A stretch of 64,000 bases of DNA from contig NZ_JAFEUP010000006.1 of NCBI RefSeq assembly GCF_016901015.1, positions 434,001 through 498,000 of the forward strand, given 5' to 3'. The notes beneath the pieces were generated by a model. That model searched no databases. It was given only the letters and a program-made list of their open reading frames with translations, and was not told the origin of the DNA. Shown one piece after another: positions 25,308-34,399 of the stretch. The translations under genes were made by a program, and so were the position numbers. The first letter of the stretch is position 1; each line of letters opens with the position of its first letter. Origin of the DNA: Zestomonas insulae. Lineage in GTDB: Bacteria > Pseudomonadota > Gammaproteobacteria > Pseudomonadales > Pseudomonadaceae.

Positions 25308-25505
25308 ATGAACAGTGACATCATCAAGGGCAAATGGAAGCAGCTCAAAGGCCAGCTCAAGACCCAGTGGGGTGACCTGACCGACGACGACCTGGATGTC
25401 GCCGAAGGCCACAGCGAATACCTGGCCGGCAAGCTGCAGGAACGCTATGGCTGGAGCAAGGAACGCGCCGAACAGGAAGTTCGCGACTTCAGCGGCCGCC
25501 TGTAA
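25308..25505 (+). CDS. CsbD family stress protein
   Basis: 65-residue, highly charged, cysteine-free protein of the CsbD/YjbJ family: MNSDIIKGKWKQLKGQLKTQWG, DLTDDDLDVAEGHSEYLAGKLQERYGWSKE (only partly quoted as WSKERAEQEV). These small hydrophilic proteins are strongly induced by stress or stationary phase; their molecular role is not known. GAGGTG precedes the ATG. Probably co-transcribed with the BON gene from the sigma-54 promoter, and ended by the terminator 19 bases later. Confidence 0.88.
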   Translation: MNSDIIKGKWKQLKGQLKTQWGDLTDDDLDVAEGHSEYLAGKLQERYGWSKERAEQEVRDFSGRL

Positions 25506-25523
25506 CCCAGGTTGCGCCACCCC

Positions 25524-25554
25524 AACCCATCGGCTCACCCCGATGGGTTTTTTT
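25524..25554 (+). terminator. Terminator of BON-CsbD unit
   Basis: Ten-base arms AACCCATCGG / CCGATGGGTT with CTCACC loop followed by TTTTT. It overlaps the stop codon of the convergent rhomboid gene by two bases. Confidence 0.88.
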
Positions 25555-26995
25555 ATGAGCTGAGATGCTGGCGATACAGCGCCAGGTGCTCGGCCTGCTG
25601 GCTGGCAGGGTAGTGGCGCGCGAGAAAGCGCTGCAGTTCGCTGACCGCGGCCAGGTCGCGCTGACCGAGTTGCTTGGCCAACTGCAGAGTCAGCGCCGGG
25701 AAGTCTTCTCTGCGCGTTGCGCCGCCACTCAGGCGCCGCCAGCTGGGCAGCGCCGCCTGCGGCTGACCGACGCGCAGCAGGCTGCGCAATAGGTGGTTCT
25801 GCACGGCCGGGTGCTGCAGCAGCGGGCTGTCGGCGCTGTCGGCGGCCAGGCGCTGCAGAAGCCCCTGGCTGGTGGCGGCGGGCAAGCCGAACAGCTGCTT
25901 GAGCAGGGCGCTGAGCAGTGCCTTGTCCTGGCGATTCTTGGCCAGCGGGTAGACGCGCTCGAGCAGTTCGAGGCGCCCCGGATAGCGCTGCAGCAGCTCG
26001 AGGCCGCGCGGCGCGGCCTGGTCCAGGGCGAAACGCCCGATCAGCTGGTCGAGGCCAGCCAGCTCCCGCTTGAAGCCGGCATCCGGATCGACCTTGAGCA
26101 GGTAGTCCTCGTCGACGCGCAGGCGACCGAACTGGCGCGGCAGCCACACGGCGAGGAAGCCGAAGCCCATGCCGCCGAGGTGCGCGTAGTAGTTGACGTG
26201 GTCGTCGGCGAGGAGCAGGCCGTACAGCTCCTTGCCCATCCACACCGGCAGAATCCACAGCGCAGGGGCGCGGAAGTAGCCAAACAGCGGGCCCAGCCAG
26301 TAGAAGAAATTGATCCGGCGCAGGCCGTAGAGGCCGAGGTACATGCCCATCAGCCCGGCGATCGCGCCGGACGCGCCGACGCCGGTCACCCACACCGGGT
26401 CGAGCGCCCACCAGAGCAGGTGCGAGGCCACGCCGCTCGCCAGGTACAGGCCGAGGTACAGCCAGCGGCCGAGGGCGATTTCCAGGGCGAAGCCGAACAG
26501 GAAGAGGAACAGCATGTTGCCGGCCAGGTGGCCGAAATCGCCGTGCAGGAACATCGCGCCGAACAGACCCTGCACGCTGAACTTGGCCGGGATGAAGCCG
26601 AAGCGGTAGGCGCTGATTCGGTCGCGGGCGGCCTCGGCGCGCTGGCGTGCCTGCTGCCAGGCGGGATCGGCCTGATAGGCCGGGTCGTGGTGCACGCGCT
26701 GCTCGAAGTTCAGGTCGCTGAGCGCCAGCCCGGCCAGTTGCTGGCGGGGCAGGCCGGCCACGGCGCGCTGCTCGCCGGCATCCAGTTCACGGCGCTGGCT
26801 GAAGTCGTCGAGGAACATCGCCCGCTCCCGGTTGAGCAGGCCGCCGTCGAGGTAGACCCTGACCGCCTGCTCCTGACGCTCGCGGTCACCACCCTGGTAG
26901 GCGAAGTAGATCAGCACGTTGAGCAGGATCAGCAGCAGGGTGAGGACCGGCGGCTTCTTCCAGTCGAGGGGGTGTTCGGCGGGGAGAATCAGCAT
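25553..26995 (-). CDS. Rhomboid family intramembrane serine protease with helical C-terminal extension
   Basis: 480 residues. The rhomboid core occupies about residues 145-300: six membrane helices, catalytic Ser in GASGAIAGLMGMYL (about residue 210), and catalytic His in YYAHLGGMGFGFL (about residue 271). A long N-terminal soluble insertion follows the first helix (residues about 40-140), and residues 300-480 form an Arg/Leu-rich helical, TPR-like tail not needed for catalysis. Likely inner-membrane protease; substrate unknown. Downstream of two DUF2845 genes on the same strand, 29 bases away. Confidence 0.85.
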   Translation of the reverse strand: MLILPAEHPLDWKKPPVLTLLLILLNVLIYFAYQGGDRERQEQAVRVYLDGGLLNRERAMFLDDFSQRRELDAGEQRAVAGLPRQQLAGLALSDLNFEQRVHHDPAYQADPAWQQARQRAEAARDRISAYRFGFIPAKFSVQGLFGAMFLHGDFGHLAGNMLFLFLFGFALEIALGRWLYLGLYLASGVASHLLWWALDPVWVTGVGASGAIAGLMGMYLGLYGLRRINFFYWLGPLFGYFRAPALWILPVWMGKELYGLLLADDHVNYYAHLGGMGFGFLAVWLPRQFGRLRVDEDYLLKVDPDAGFKRELAGLDQLIGRFALDQAAPRGLELLQRYPGRLELLERVYPLAKNRQDKALLSALLKQLFGLPAATSQGLLQRLAADSADSPLLQHPAVQNHLLRSLLRVGQPQAALPSWRRLSGGATRREDFPALTLQLAKQLGQRDLAAVSELQRFLARHYPASQQAEHLALYRQHLSS

Positions 26996-27024
26996 GGGCA
27001 GCCTTCCGTGGCGTGGGCGAGCGC

Positions 27025-27309
27025 TTAGTTACCGCGTTTGCTTTCGATCTCGCTGAGACGCCCGCCTTCGAAGCGCAGGAAGTAGATCATCCCGCCGCTG
27101 CGTGGGCCGTAGACCCATTCCTCGACCTGCATGTCGCCGCCGTCGCTGTAACCGACGAAGTTGCGGTCGTCGGGTTTGCCGCACTTGCTGATGACTTCCG
27201 AAGTGCGGTCGCCTTCGCTGACGATGCCGTGGTCGCAGCGCAGGGTCGAGGCGTTGGCTGCGGCGAGCGGCAGCAACAGGCTGAGGGCGAGCACGGGCAG
27301 GGTTTTCAT
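27025..27309 (-). CDS. DUF2845 periplasmic protein, copy 1
   Basis: 94 residues with a signal peptide ending ANA and a mature part with two cysteines (LRCDHG and SKCGKPD) that could form a disulfide. DUF2845 signature: STLRCDHGIVSEGDRTSEVISKCGKP, EEWVYGPRSGGMIYFLRFEGGRLSEIESKRGN (key end FLRFEG..IESKRGN). The ATG at 27309 is preceded by AGGA; an ATG three codons earlier is possible. It is the tandem paralogue of the gene at 27349, 39 bases apart. Function unknown, probably an envelope protein. Confidence 0.75.
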   Translation of the reverse strand: MKTLPVLALSLLLPLAAANASTLRCDHGIVSEGDRTSEVISKCGKPDDRNFVGYSDGGDMQVEEWVYGPRSGGMIYFLRFEGGRLSEIESKRGN

Positions 27310-27348
27310 CGGCGGCATCCTATCCGTGACTATGATGCGGCAAGCCTA

Positions 27349-27663
27349 TCAGTTCCCGCGTTTGCTCTCGATATTGGCCAGGCGGTTGCCCTCGAAACGC
27401 AGGAAATACAGCATGCCGCCGCTCATCGCGTAGGACCATTCCTCGACGCCGACTTCCTGGCGATAGCCGTAGTCGTCGGTCACTTCGCGATAGCCACGGA
27501 ACTCGCGGGTGCGCGGCGCGCCGCACTTGCTCTGCACTTCGCTGACATGGTCGCCGAGGCTGACCAGCTTGCTGCCGCAGCGCAGGGTGGAGGCGGCGCT
27601 GGCGGATTCGGCGAGCGGCAGGAGCAGCAGGGTCAGGGGCAGGGCGAGGCGCAGAGGATTCAC
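27349..27663 (-). CDS. DUF2845 periplasmic protein, copy 2
   Basis: 104 residues from a GTG start (27663) with GGAA ahead; signal peptide ends ASA. Same layout as copy 1: STLRCGSKLVSLGDHVSEVQSKCGAP, then a longer central loop with DDYGYRQEVGVEEWSY, and the same C-terminus FLRFEGNRLANIESKRGN. The last 16 residues differ from copy 1 at only a few positions, so the two arose by tandem duplication. No enzymatic motif. Transcribed before copy 1 and the rhomboid gene. Confidence 0.7.
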   Translation of the reverse strand: MNPLRLALPLTLLLLPLAESASAASTLRCGSKLVSLGDHVSEVQSKCGAPRTREFRGYREVTDDYGYRQEVGVEEWSYAMSGGMLYFLRFEGNRLANIESKRGN

Positions 27664-27760
27664 GGCAGCATTCCGTCGGGGCGATGGCCTCAGCCTATAC
27701 CGCGGCCGTGCGCCTGTCAGGCGTGGCATGCGAGGGCGCCGCGTGGGCGCCCAGCCGGGC

Positions 27761-30700
27761 TTATTCGCTGTCCAGGTTGAGGGCGGTGACCACCTTGCCG
27801 TCGGCTTCCGCTTCGCCGAGGCGCGCATCGATCAGGTAGATGCGCTCGTCGGGCAGGCCGCCCTTGTCGACCAGATAATCCTTGATCGCGGCGGCGCGGG
27901 CCTGGGCCAGCTGGCGCAACAGCAGCTCGCTCTGCCCCCAGGACTGCAGCACCGCCTCGCGCAGCTTGGTTTCGCGCTCGTCGCTGCCGAGCTCCTTCCA
28001 TTCCGCCGGCGGCTGCTGCTTCAGACGGGTGCGGTAGATGCCTTCGAGCAGCACGCGCTGTTCACCCTCCGGCACCTCGAGCTGCTTGGCGTCGGCCGGC
28101 ACCTTGTCACCGCGGCGCTGGAGGATCTTGTAGTAGGTCGACTGGTACTCGCGCTGCAGGCGCTGCTCGGCGAGCAGCGCGCCGTCGCTGCTCTGCGCGC
28201 TGGCGCCCTCGACTTCCAGGCGCAGCAGCGGGCGTTCCTTGAGCGCCTTGGACAGGGTGTCCAGATTGCCTTGCGCCGGCTTGTCCAGCTCACTGCTGCC
28301 CGGCGCGAACGCCACGCTGCTGAGGTCGACGTCGCCGCTGCCGCCGACCAGTCCGGCGATGAACTTGAACGGCGCCTGCGCCGCGCGCAGCACCAGGTTG
28401 CGCAGGGTCTGCCAGACGATCGGCATGACGCTGAACTGCGGATCGTCGAGGTTGCCTTCCACCGGCAGCTCGATGGAGATCTTGCCCTCGGTGTCCTTGA
28501 GCAGCGCCACGGCGAGCTTGATCGGCAGGTCGACGGCGTCCGGGCTGTCGACTTTCTCGCCGAGTTGCAGCTTCTCGACCACCAGCTTGTTCTCCGCTTT
28601 CAGCTGCTTCTTCTCGATCTGGTAGTGCAGGTCGAGGTTCAGCCGGCCCTTGCGGATGCGGTAGCCGGCGAACTTGCCGGAGTAGGGGGTGAGGGTGGTC
28701 AGTTCGACGTTCTTGAAGCTGGTGGTCAGGTCGAGGCTGTCCAGCGGGTCGAACGGGTTGACGCTGCCGAGGATGCTGACCGGCGCGTAGCGGTCCACCT
28801 TGCCCTTGATGGTGACCTTGGCCGGCTGCGGCTTGCGGCTGTCCAGCGTGCCGATCTGCCCGTTGAGCTGCTGGATGGCGGTAGCGAAGTTCGGTCGCAG
28901 GCTAAAGTCGGCGAAGTTCGCCGAGCCGTCGTCGATGACGATGGCGCCGATGCGTATACCCAGTGGCTTGCTTGCCGCCGGTTTGGCCGCGGCCTGGCCG
29001 GTCTGTGCGTGGCCGGTCGGCGAGGCGGGCTGCGGGATCAGCAGGTCGTTGACGTTGGTGGTGCGGTCCTCGTTGATCATGAACCGCGCATAGGGCTGCT
29101 TGAAGCTGACCTTGGCGATTTCCAGGCGGTCGTCGTGCAGGTAGTCGAGACCGTCGAGGGTCAGCGTCTGCCATTTGACGAAGTCGCGCTCCTTGAGCGT
29201 GTCGAGGGTGTGCAGCTGGTTGACCACGGCGCGGCCACGCACGCTGAAAGCCAGCGGTTCGGTGCTCTTCAGGTCGACGTCGAGGTCGCTGCCGAGCAGG
29301 CCGCTGCGCAGTTCCAGGCGGATGAACGGGTCGATGTAGGCCTGCGCCACGCGCAGGTCGATGTCCTGGGTGGTGACCTTGAGCTGGGCGCTGATCGGCA
29401 CCAGGTTGACCGTGCCGGTAGCGCCGATCTTGCCCTGCTTGCCCAGGCCGGTGTCGAGCTTGAGGGTGAAGGGCGACTGGTTGAGGCTGTCGAAGTTCTG
29501 CAGGTCGAGGTTCAGCGGACCGAGCTCCAGGTCGACCGGGGTGGCCGGCTGGCGGTCGGCGAGGTGCACGCGGTAGTTGCGCAATTGGGTATCGACCAGC
29601 AGCACCTGCCAGGGCTTGGCCGGCGCCTCCGGCTCAGCAGCCGGTGCGGCGGCTGGCGCGGCTGTGGCGTCGGGTGCCGCGGCAGCGGTCGTAGCCGGTT
29701 GTTCGGCTGGCGTCGGGGCCGGAGCAGGGGCCGGGGTTGCGGCCGCAGCGGGGGCGGGTGCCGCTGCTTCGGCAGATGGTGTGGACACGTCCGCAGCGGG
29801 CGCGGGTGCTGCTACGGGCTTCGGCGCCGGGCGTTTCGGCGGCTGGTAATTGGCGAACAGCTTCTGCCAGTCCAGCTGGCCATCCTTCTCTCGCGCCGCC
29901 CAGGTCTCCAGGCCCTGGCTGCGAATGGTGCCGACCACCACCTCCTGCTTGACCAGGTCGACCGACGTGCCGCCGATCTCCAGGGTCTGCAGGTTGACCA
30001 GCGGCCGACCATCCGGGGTCTTGAGGGCGAGGTCCTCGAGCTTGCTGCTGACGTTGCTGAGCAGCAGCTCGGTGCCCTTGGCGAGGTTCAGCTGGTAGTC
30101 GGCGGACAGGCTGAGCACGCCCTTCTCGAGCGCCAGCGGGGCGACATCGCGCACATAGGGCCAGAACGCCTTGAGGCTGCCGTGGCTGAGCTGCAGGTGG
30201 CCCTTGGAGGTGAAAGGCACCACGCTGATTTCGCCGCTCCAGTCGATGCGCCCGCCGTACGGCCCTTTGGCGACCAGGGTCATGTCCGATTGGTCGTCGG
30301 CGACCGTGCTGAGGTTCTTCAGCTCGAAGTTCAGCGAGTCATAGCCGAACTCCACCGGCTCGCTGGGGCGCAGGTCCTGGAAGTGCAGGCCGCCCTCGAT
30401 CAGTGCAATGCGGTCGATGCGCAGCGGGAAGGGCTCGCTGGGCGGCGCGTCGGCCGGGGTCGGCTCGCTCGGCGGCACGGCGAACAGCTGGGTGAGGTTG
30501 AGCGTGCCGTCCTCGGCGAACAGCACCTCGGTGTGGGATTTTTCCAGCTCGAGGTCGGCGAGGTGCAGGCGGCGCGTCCACAGGCTGTCCAGCTGCAGGT
30601 CGGCGTACAGCCGCTGGAAGCCGGCCTGCGGGGTCTCGCCCTCACCGACATGCAGGTTCCAGAGGGTCAGCTCCAGGCTGAACGGGTTGAACTCCAGGCG

Positions 30701-30850
30701 CTCCAGATGCGCCGGCACCTTGGCGAACTTGGCCAGCTGCTGGTTGATCACGTGCAGGGCCACGCCCGGCACGATCAGAAAGCCCAGCAGGCAATAGAGG
30801 CCCACGGCGACCAACAGGGCGCCGACGGCGCGTTTCAATCCTTTGTACAT
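27761..30850 (-). CDS. DUF748 / AsmA-like large envelope protein
   Basis: 1029 residues, one N-terminal membrane helix (LKRAVGALLVAVGLYCLLGFLIVPGVAL), then a long beta-rich body of DUF748 type repeated on both sides of an Ala/Pro-rich linker (residues about 340-410). The AsmA/YhdP/TamB group bridges inner and outer membranes for lipid movement; the same role here is inference from fold only. The last 150 residues include an OmpA-like pattern (SSVAFAPGSSELD, LRLEVEGASA). Alone on its strand, 97 bases upstream of the DUF2845 pair. The opposite strand carries a very long open frame that is a composition artefact. Confidence 0.75.
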   Translation of the reverse strand: MYKGLKRAVGALLVAVGLYCLLGFLIVPGVALHVINQQLAKFAKVPAHLERLEFNPFSLELTLWNLHVGEGETPQAGFQRLYADLQLDSLWTRRLHLADLELEKSHTEVLFAEDGTLNLTQLFAVPPSEPTPADAPPSEPFPLRIDRIALIEGGLHFQDLRPSEPVEFGYDSLNFELKNLSTVADDQSDMTLVAKGPYGGRIDWSGEISVVPFTSKGHLQLSHGSLKAFWPYVRDVAPLALEKGVLSLSADYQLNLAKGTELLLSNVSSKLEDLALKTPDGRPLVNLQTLEIGGTSVDLVKQEVVVGTIRSQGLETWAAREKDGQLDWQKLFANYQPPKRPAPKPVAAPAPAADVSTPSAEAAAPAPAAAATPAPAPAPTPAEQPATTAAAAPDATAAPAAAPAAEPEAPAKPWQVLLVDTQLRNYRVHLADRQPATPVDLELGPLNLDLQNFDSLNQSPFTLKLDTGLGKQGKIGATGTVNLVPISAQLKVTTQDIDLRVAQAYIDPFIRLELRSGLLGSDLDVDLKSTEPLAFSVRGRAVVNQLHTLDTLKERDFVKWQTLTLDGLDYLHDDRLEIAKVSFKQPYARFMINEDRTTNVNDLLIPQPASPTGHAQTGQAAAKPAASKPLGIRIGAIVIDDGSANFADFSLRPNFATAIQQLNGQIGTLDSRKPQPAKVTIKGKVDRYAPVSILGSVNPFDPLDSLDLTTSFKNVELTTLTPYSGKFAGYRIRKGRLNLDLHYQIEKKQLKAENKLVVEKLQLGEKVDSPDAVDLPIKLAVALLKDTEGKISIELPVEGNLDDPQFSVMPIVWQTLRNLVLRAAQAPFKFIAGLVGGSGDVDLSSVAFAPGSSELDKPAQGNLDTLSKALKERPLLRLEVEGASAQSSDGALLAEQRLQREYQSTYYKILQRRGDKVPADAKQLEVPEGEQRVLLEGIYRTRLKQQPPAEWKELGSDERETKLREAVLQSWGQSELLLRQLAQARAAAIKDYLVDKGGLPDERIYLIDARLGEAEADGKVVTALNLDSE

Positions 30851-30976
30851 GGCTCGGCGTCATCTTCCTGGCTGAAGTGCCTAGGAGTATGGCATGGGCT
30901 TTCCGAAGCGGGGGCCGGCAAACTGCCGCCATGCCGGACGCCCCGCTGGCGCCGGGCGAGCCGTCTAGGATGCGGG

Positions 30977-31993
30977 TTAGAACTGCAGGATCAGGGTCTT
31001 CAGCGGCGGCTGGCCGTCCTGCGAAGGGAAGTCCGCCGCCGGTGCGAGCACCTGGCAGTCGCGCACCGGTCGGCCGAGTTTCTCGGCGCAGCGCAGCACC
31101 TGATCGCGCCAGTCGGCGAGGGCGACCTTCGCCAGGTTGTTGCAGCAGATCAGCGTGCCGTTCGCGGCGGTGGCGAGGATCGCCGGCTTGAGCAGGCTCT
31201 GGTAGTCGCGCAGCAGGTCGACGGTGCCGAACGCGCTTTTCGCCCAGGCCGGTGGATCGAGGAACACCAGATCGAACTGCCGCGCGGCCAGGCGCGGGTA
31301 GTGCGGCAGCTTGTGCCCGCGTCGCGCGGTGATCGGCAGGCCGGCCAGCTGACGGATCGCCGGGAAGTAGTCGGACTGGATGAACTGCATGGTCGGCAGT
31401 GTCGGGTTCAGCGCACCGTTCTCGCGACCGACCGCCAGGTTGCCTTCGGCGAAGTCGAGGTTGACCACTTCGCGGGCGCCGCCCGCCGCCGCACACAGCC
31501 CCACGCCGCAGGTGTAGGCGAACAGGTTGAGCACCGCGCGCCCGGCACTGTGCGCCTTGACCCAGCCGCGCGCGTTGCGCAGGTCGAGGAACAGCAGCGG
31601 GTCCTGGCCGGGGTGACGGCCGCGCACCCGGTAGTTGAGCCCCCATTCGTGGCCGACCAGGTCATCGAGGGCGGCCGGTTCGGCCTGGTACACCGGATCG
31701 CTGCGGTCGATACGCGAGTTGCCTTGCGAGCGATCGTTGTAGACCAGCAGCAGCTCGTCGCCGAGGTGTTGGTTGATGGTCGCGTGCAGGGCCAGCAGGT
31801 CGTCGCGCTCGAGCGGCTGGTGGAAGCTCTGCACCAACAGCTGCGCGCCATAGCGGTCGGCGGTGAGGCCTGAGGCGCCTTCCTGGCTGCCGTGGAACAG
31901 CCGGTAGCAGTCGGTGCCCTGGGTGTGCAGCTCGGCCAGCAGGGGCTGACGAGCATCGAGCGCGGCGCGCAGCGCCTGGTCGAGAGAGGGCAT
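30977..31993 (-). CDS. Class I SAM-dependent methyltransferase, RlmI/RlmK type
   Basis: 338 residues. The N-terminal 140 residues match the RlmI-like RNA-binding lead-in (CYRLFHGSQEGASGLTADRYG, LLLVYNDR); the C-terminal Rossmann domain shows VLNLFAYTCGVGLCAAAGGA (SAM loop), NLDFAEGNLAVGRENGALN and the catalytic FDLVFLDPPAWAKSAFG. LDPPxW is typical for rRNA cytosine/guanine methyltransferases. Target rRNA base cannot be read from the sequence. ATG at 31993 is chosen because the frame upstream runs through non-conserved sequence. Downstream of a terminator, 126 bases upstream of DUF748. Confidence 0.82.
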   Translation of the reverse strand: MPSLDQALRAALDARQPLLAELHTQGTDCYRLFHGSQEGASGLTADRYGAQLLVQSFHQPLERDDLLALHATINQHLGDELLLVYNDRSQGNSRIDRSDPVYQAEPAALDDLVGHEWGLNYRVRGRHPGQDPLLFLDLRNARGWVKAHSAGRAVLNLFAYTCGVGLCAAAGGAREVVNLDFAEGNLAVGRENGALNPTLPTMQFIQSDYFPAIRQLAGLPITARRGHKLPHYPRLAARQFDLVFLDPPAWAKSAFGTVDLLRDYQSLLKPAILATAANGTLICCNNLAKVALADWRDQVLRCAEKLGRPVRDCQVLAPAADFPSQDGQPPLKTLILQF

Positions 31994-32033
31994 GCGCGGC
32001 GTCTCGGCGGGAGAAAAGGGTGCGCAGTTTACC

Positions 32034-32062
32034 AAGAAAAACGCCGGCTCCAGGCCGGCGTT
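32034..32062 (-). terminator. Terminator of the thiolase gene
   Basis: Minus-strand stem AACGCCGGC / GCCGGCGTT with loop CTGGA and a T-run beyond. It ends the thiolase unit before the methyltransferase gene. Confidence 0.75.
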
Positions 32063-32177
32063 AATCTCGGGGTGCGTCGCGCACAGCGCTTGTAGTCGCA
32101 AGGAGGCGGTGCGCAGGCAGTAGACCAGCTACGGCAAGCACCGCCGACGCAGCGAATGCGAGCGATGGGTGGGACGC

Positions 32178-33356
32178 TTAGCGCTCGATGGCCAGGGCCA
32201 CGCCTTGCCCGCCGCCGATGCACAGGGTGGCCAGGCCTTTCTTGGCGTCACGCTTGAGCATCTCGTGCAGCAGGGTCACCAGCACGCGGCAGCCCGAGCC
32301 ACCGATCGGGTGGCCGAGGGCGATGGCGCCGCCGTTGACGTTGACCTTGCTGGCATCCCAGCCGAGCTCTTTACCGACCGACAGCGCTTGCGCAGCGAAG
32401 GCTTCGTTGGCTTCGATCAGGTCGAGGTCGGCCAACTGCCAGCCGGCTTTTGCCAGGCAGCGCTGGGTCGCCGAGACCGGGCCGATGCCCATGATCGCCG
32501 GGTCGACGCCGGCGTTGGCGTAGCCGGCGATCTTCGCCAGCACCGGCAGGCCGAGGGCCTGGGCTTTCGCCGCACTCATCAGCAGCACCGCGGCGGCGCC
32601 GTCGTTGAGCGTCGAGGCGTTGCCGGCGGTCACCGTGCCGTCCTTCTTGAACGCCGGCTTGAGCTTGGCCAGCGATTCGGCGCTGGTGCCGGCACGCGGC
32701 TGCTCGTCGGTGGCGAAACTGACCGGCTCGCCCTTGCGCGACGGGATCAGGATCGGGGTGATCTCGTCGACGAAACGCCCGCCTTCGATGGCGGCCACGG
32801 CTTTCTGCTGCGAGGCGGCGGCGAAGGCGTCCTGCGCTTCACGGCTGATGCCGTATTTTTCCACCAGGTTCTCGGCGGTGATGCCCATGTGGTAGTCGTT
32901 GAAGGCGTCCCACAGACCGTCCTGGATCATGGTGTCGACCAGCTTGGCGTGGCCCATGCGCAGACCGGTACGCGCGCCAGGCATGACGTAGGGTGCCAAG
33001 CTCATGTTCTCCATGCCGCCGGCGATCACCACCTCGGCGTCGCCGCAGCGGATCGCCTGGGTGGCCAGGTGCAGGGCTTTCAGGCCCGAGCCGCAGACCT
33101 TGTTGAGGGTCAGCGCAGGCACCGCGTGCGGCAGGCCGGCCTTGATCGCTGCCTGGCGCGCCGGGTTCTGCCCGGAGCCGGCGGTGAGCACCTGGCCGAG
33201 GATCACTTCGTCGACTTCGGCGCCGTCCAGACCGGTCTGCTCGAGCAGGCGGCGGATCACCGCGGCGCCGAGCTCGGGCGCGGGAATGTTGGCCAGCGAG
33301 CCCTGGAAGCTGCCGATGGCGGTGCGGGTGGCGGCGACGATAACGACTTCTTGCAT
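32178..33356 (-). CDS. atoB: Acetyl-CoA acetyltransferase (thiolase)
   Basis: Degradative/biosynthetic thiolase of 392 residues, condensing or cleaving acetoacetyl-CoA. Catalytic Cys88 (LNKVCGSGLKAL), His349 (GGAIALGHPIGGSG) and Cys379 (CIGGGQGVAL) are all present. The ATG at 33356 (MQEVVIVAATRTAIGSF) is the family start; upstream in-frame sequence is not conserved. The branch from substrate preference (AtoB, PhbA or FadA-like) is not certain; QAAIKAGLP and MENMSLAPYVM fit the acetoacetyl-CoA class. Separated from the MpaB gene by 93 bases. Confidence 0.9.
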   Translation of the reverse strand: MQEVVIVAATRTAIGSFQGSLANIPAPELGAAVIRRLLEQTGLDGAEVDEVILGQVLTAGSGQNPARQAAIKAGLPHAVPALTLNKVCGSGLKALHLATQAIRCGDAEVVIAGGMENMSLAPYVMPGARTGLRMGHAKLVDTMIQDGLWDAFNDYHMGITAENLVEKYGISREAQDAFAAASQQKAVAAIEGGRFVDEITPILIPSRKGEPVSFATDEQPRAGTSAESLAKLKPAFKKDGTVTAGNASTLNDGAAAVLLMSAAKAQALGLPVLAKIAGYANAGVDPAIMGIGPVSATQRCLAKAGWQLADLDLIEANEAFAAQALSVGKELGWDASKVNVNGGAIALGHPIGGSGCRVLVTLLHEMLKRDAKKGLATLCIGGGQGVALAIER

Positions 33357-33449
33357 GACGCGGGTCCTCACGAATGACGGGGCGGAGCGGGGTGCAATGG
33401 TGGCACAGCGGTCGCGGCGGCGACCACCACTCACAGCGGGTGGGGTGCT

Positions 33450-34328
33450 TCAGCGGATCGGGGGCAGGCCCATGCGCCGCCGTGCACGCTGGCTGGAGCC
33501 GTTGCGCACCGCCCAGCGCAGCAGCGGCACGCTGCGCTGGATGCTGCTGCGCACTAGCTGGCGCTCAAGGGCGCTCTGTTCGAGTTCGAGCAGGGCGCTG
33601 GCCCAGTCCGGCAGCAGGTCGATGCCGGCGCGCAGCATCACCCGGCCATACAGCTTGGCGAAGGCGCTCGGCGCCGGGGCGGCGAGCAGCACGCGCACCA
33701 CTTCACGGGTGCGTTCGTCACAGCGCAGGTAGGGGCGCATGCGCTCCAGGTAGTCGGCGACCTCCTGCGCCGAGCGCGGCACGTCGCGCGCGCCGAGGCG
33801 TTCGGCGACCAGGGCAATTTCCGCGTAGTAGCGGTCCTGCGCGGCTGCGCTGAGATCGGGGTTGAAGTAGCGCAGGTGCGCCTTGAGAAAGCTGCTGACT
33901 TCGGCCACATGCACCCAGGTGAGCAACTCAGGGTCGCTGGCGGCGTAGGCACTGCCGTCCGGCAGGGTGCCGGTGACGCCGGCGTGGATGCGCCGTACGC
34001 GCTCGATCAGGCGTTCGGCATCGGCTTGCGGGCCGTAGGTGGTGCCGGCGATGAACTGGCCGGTGCGGCGCAGGCGGCCGAGCATGTCGTCGCGGAAGTT
34101 GGAGTGGTCCCAGACCCCGGCCAGCGCCAACGGGTGGAGCATCTGCAGGAGCAGCGCGCCGACTCCGCCGATCAGCATCGAGCTGAAGTCGCAGTGCACC
34201 TGCCAGCACACCGAATCGGGGCCGAACAGGCCGGGATCGCCGCGTGGCGCCTCATAGTCGATACCGCCGAGAGCCAGCCCGCTGAGGCTGAGCACCTGGC
34301 TTTCGATGCGTTGGCGAATGAATTCCAT
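33450..34328 (-). CDS. Oxygenase MpaB-family protein (DUF2236)
   Basis: 292 residues. DUF2236/MpaB fold, shared with the fungal mycophenolate oxygenase MpaB and the rubber oxygenase Lcp: N-terminal GLFGPDSVCWQVHCDFSSMLIGG, LLLQMLHPLALAGVWDHSNFRDD, GTTYGPQADAERLIERVRRIHAGV, and LLTWVHVAEVSSFL. Family members bind a b-type haem through conserved His residues, here in HPLALAGV and WVHVAE. Substrate unknown. It is 72 bases downstream of acs on the same strand, so read-through from acs is possible. Confidence 0.75.
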   Translation of the reverse strand: MEFIRQRIESQVLSLSGLALGGIDYEAPRGDPGLFGPDSVCWQVHCDFSSMLIGGVGALLLQMLHPLALAGVWDHSNFRDDMLGRLRRTGQFIAGTTYGPQADAERLIERVRRIHAGVTGTLPDGSAYAASDPELLTWVHVAEVSSFLKAHLRYFNPDLSAAAQDRYYAEIALVAERLGARDVPRSAQEVADYLERMRPYLRCDERTREVVRVLLAAPAPSAFAKLYGRVMLRAGIDLLPDWASALLELEQSALERQLVRSSIQRSVPLLRWAVRNGSSQRARRRMGLPPIR

Positions 34329-34399
34329 GGCACAAGCTTCGAGCGCGGCGCGCCAAGTTGCAAGCGCGTCGCGCTGGAAAGGCCTGGACTAGACGGCTG

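Noticed and set aside
27509..31873. Open frame of 1454 codons on the plus strand
   Set aside because: It lies antisense to the DUF748 and methyltransferase genes; it is repetitive in Arg/Gln/Val/Leu and has no family motif. High GC lengthens such frames.
32063..32177. Possible repeat or promoter between methyltransferase and thiolase genes
   Set aside because: No clear palindrome or promoter match in this 115-base gap.
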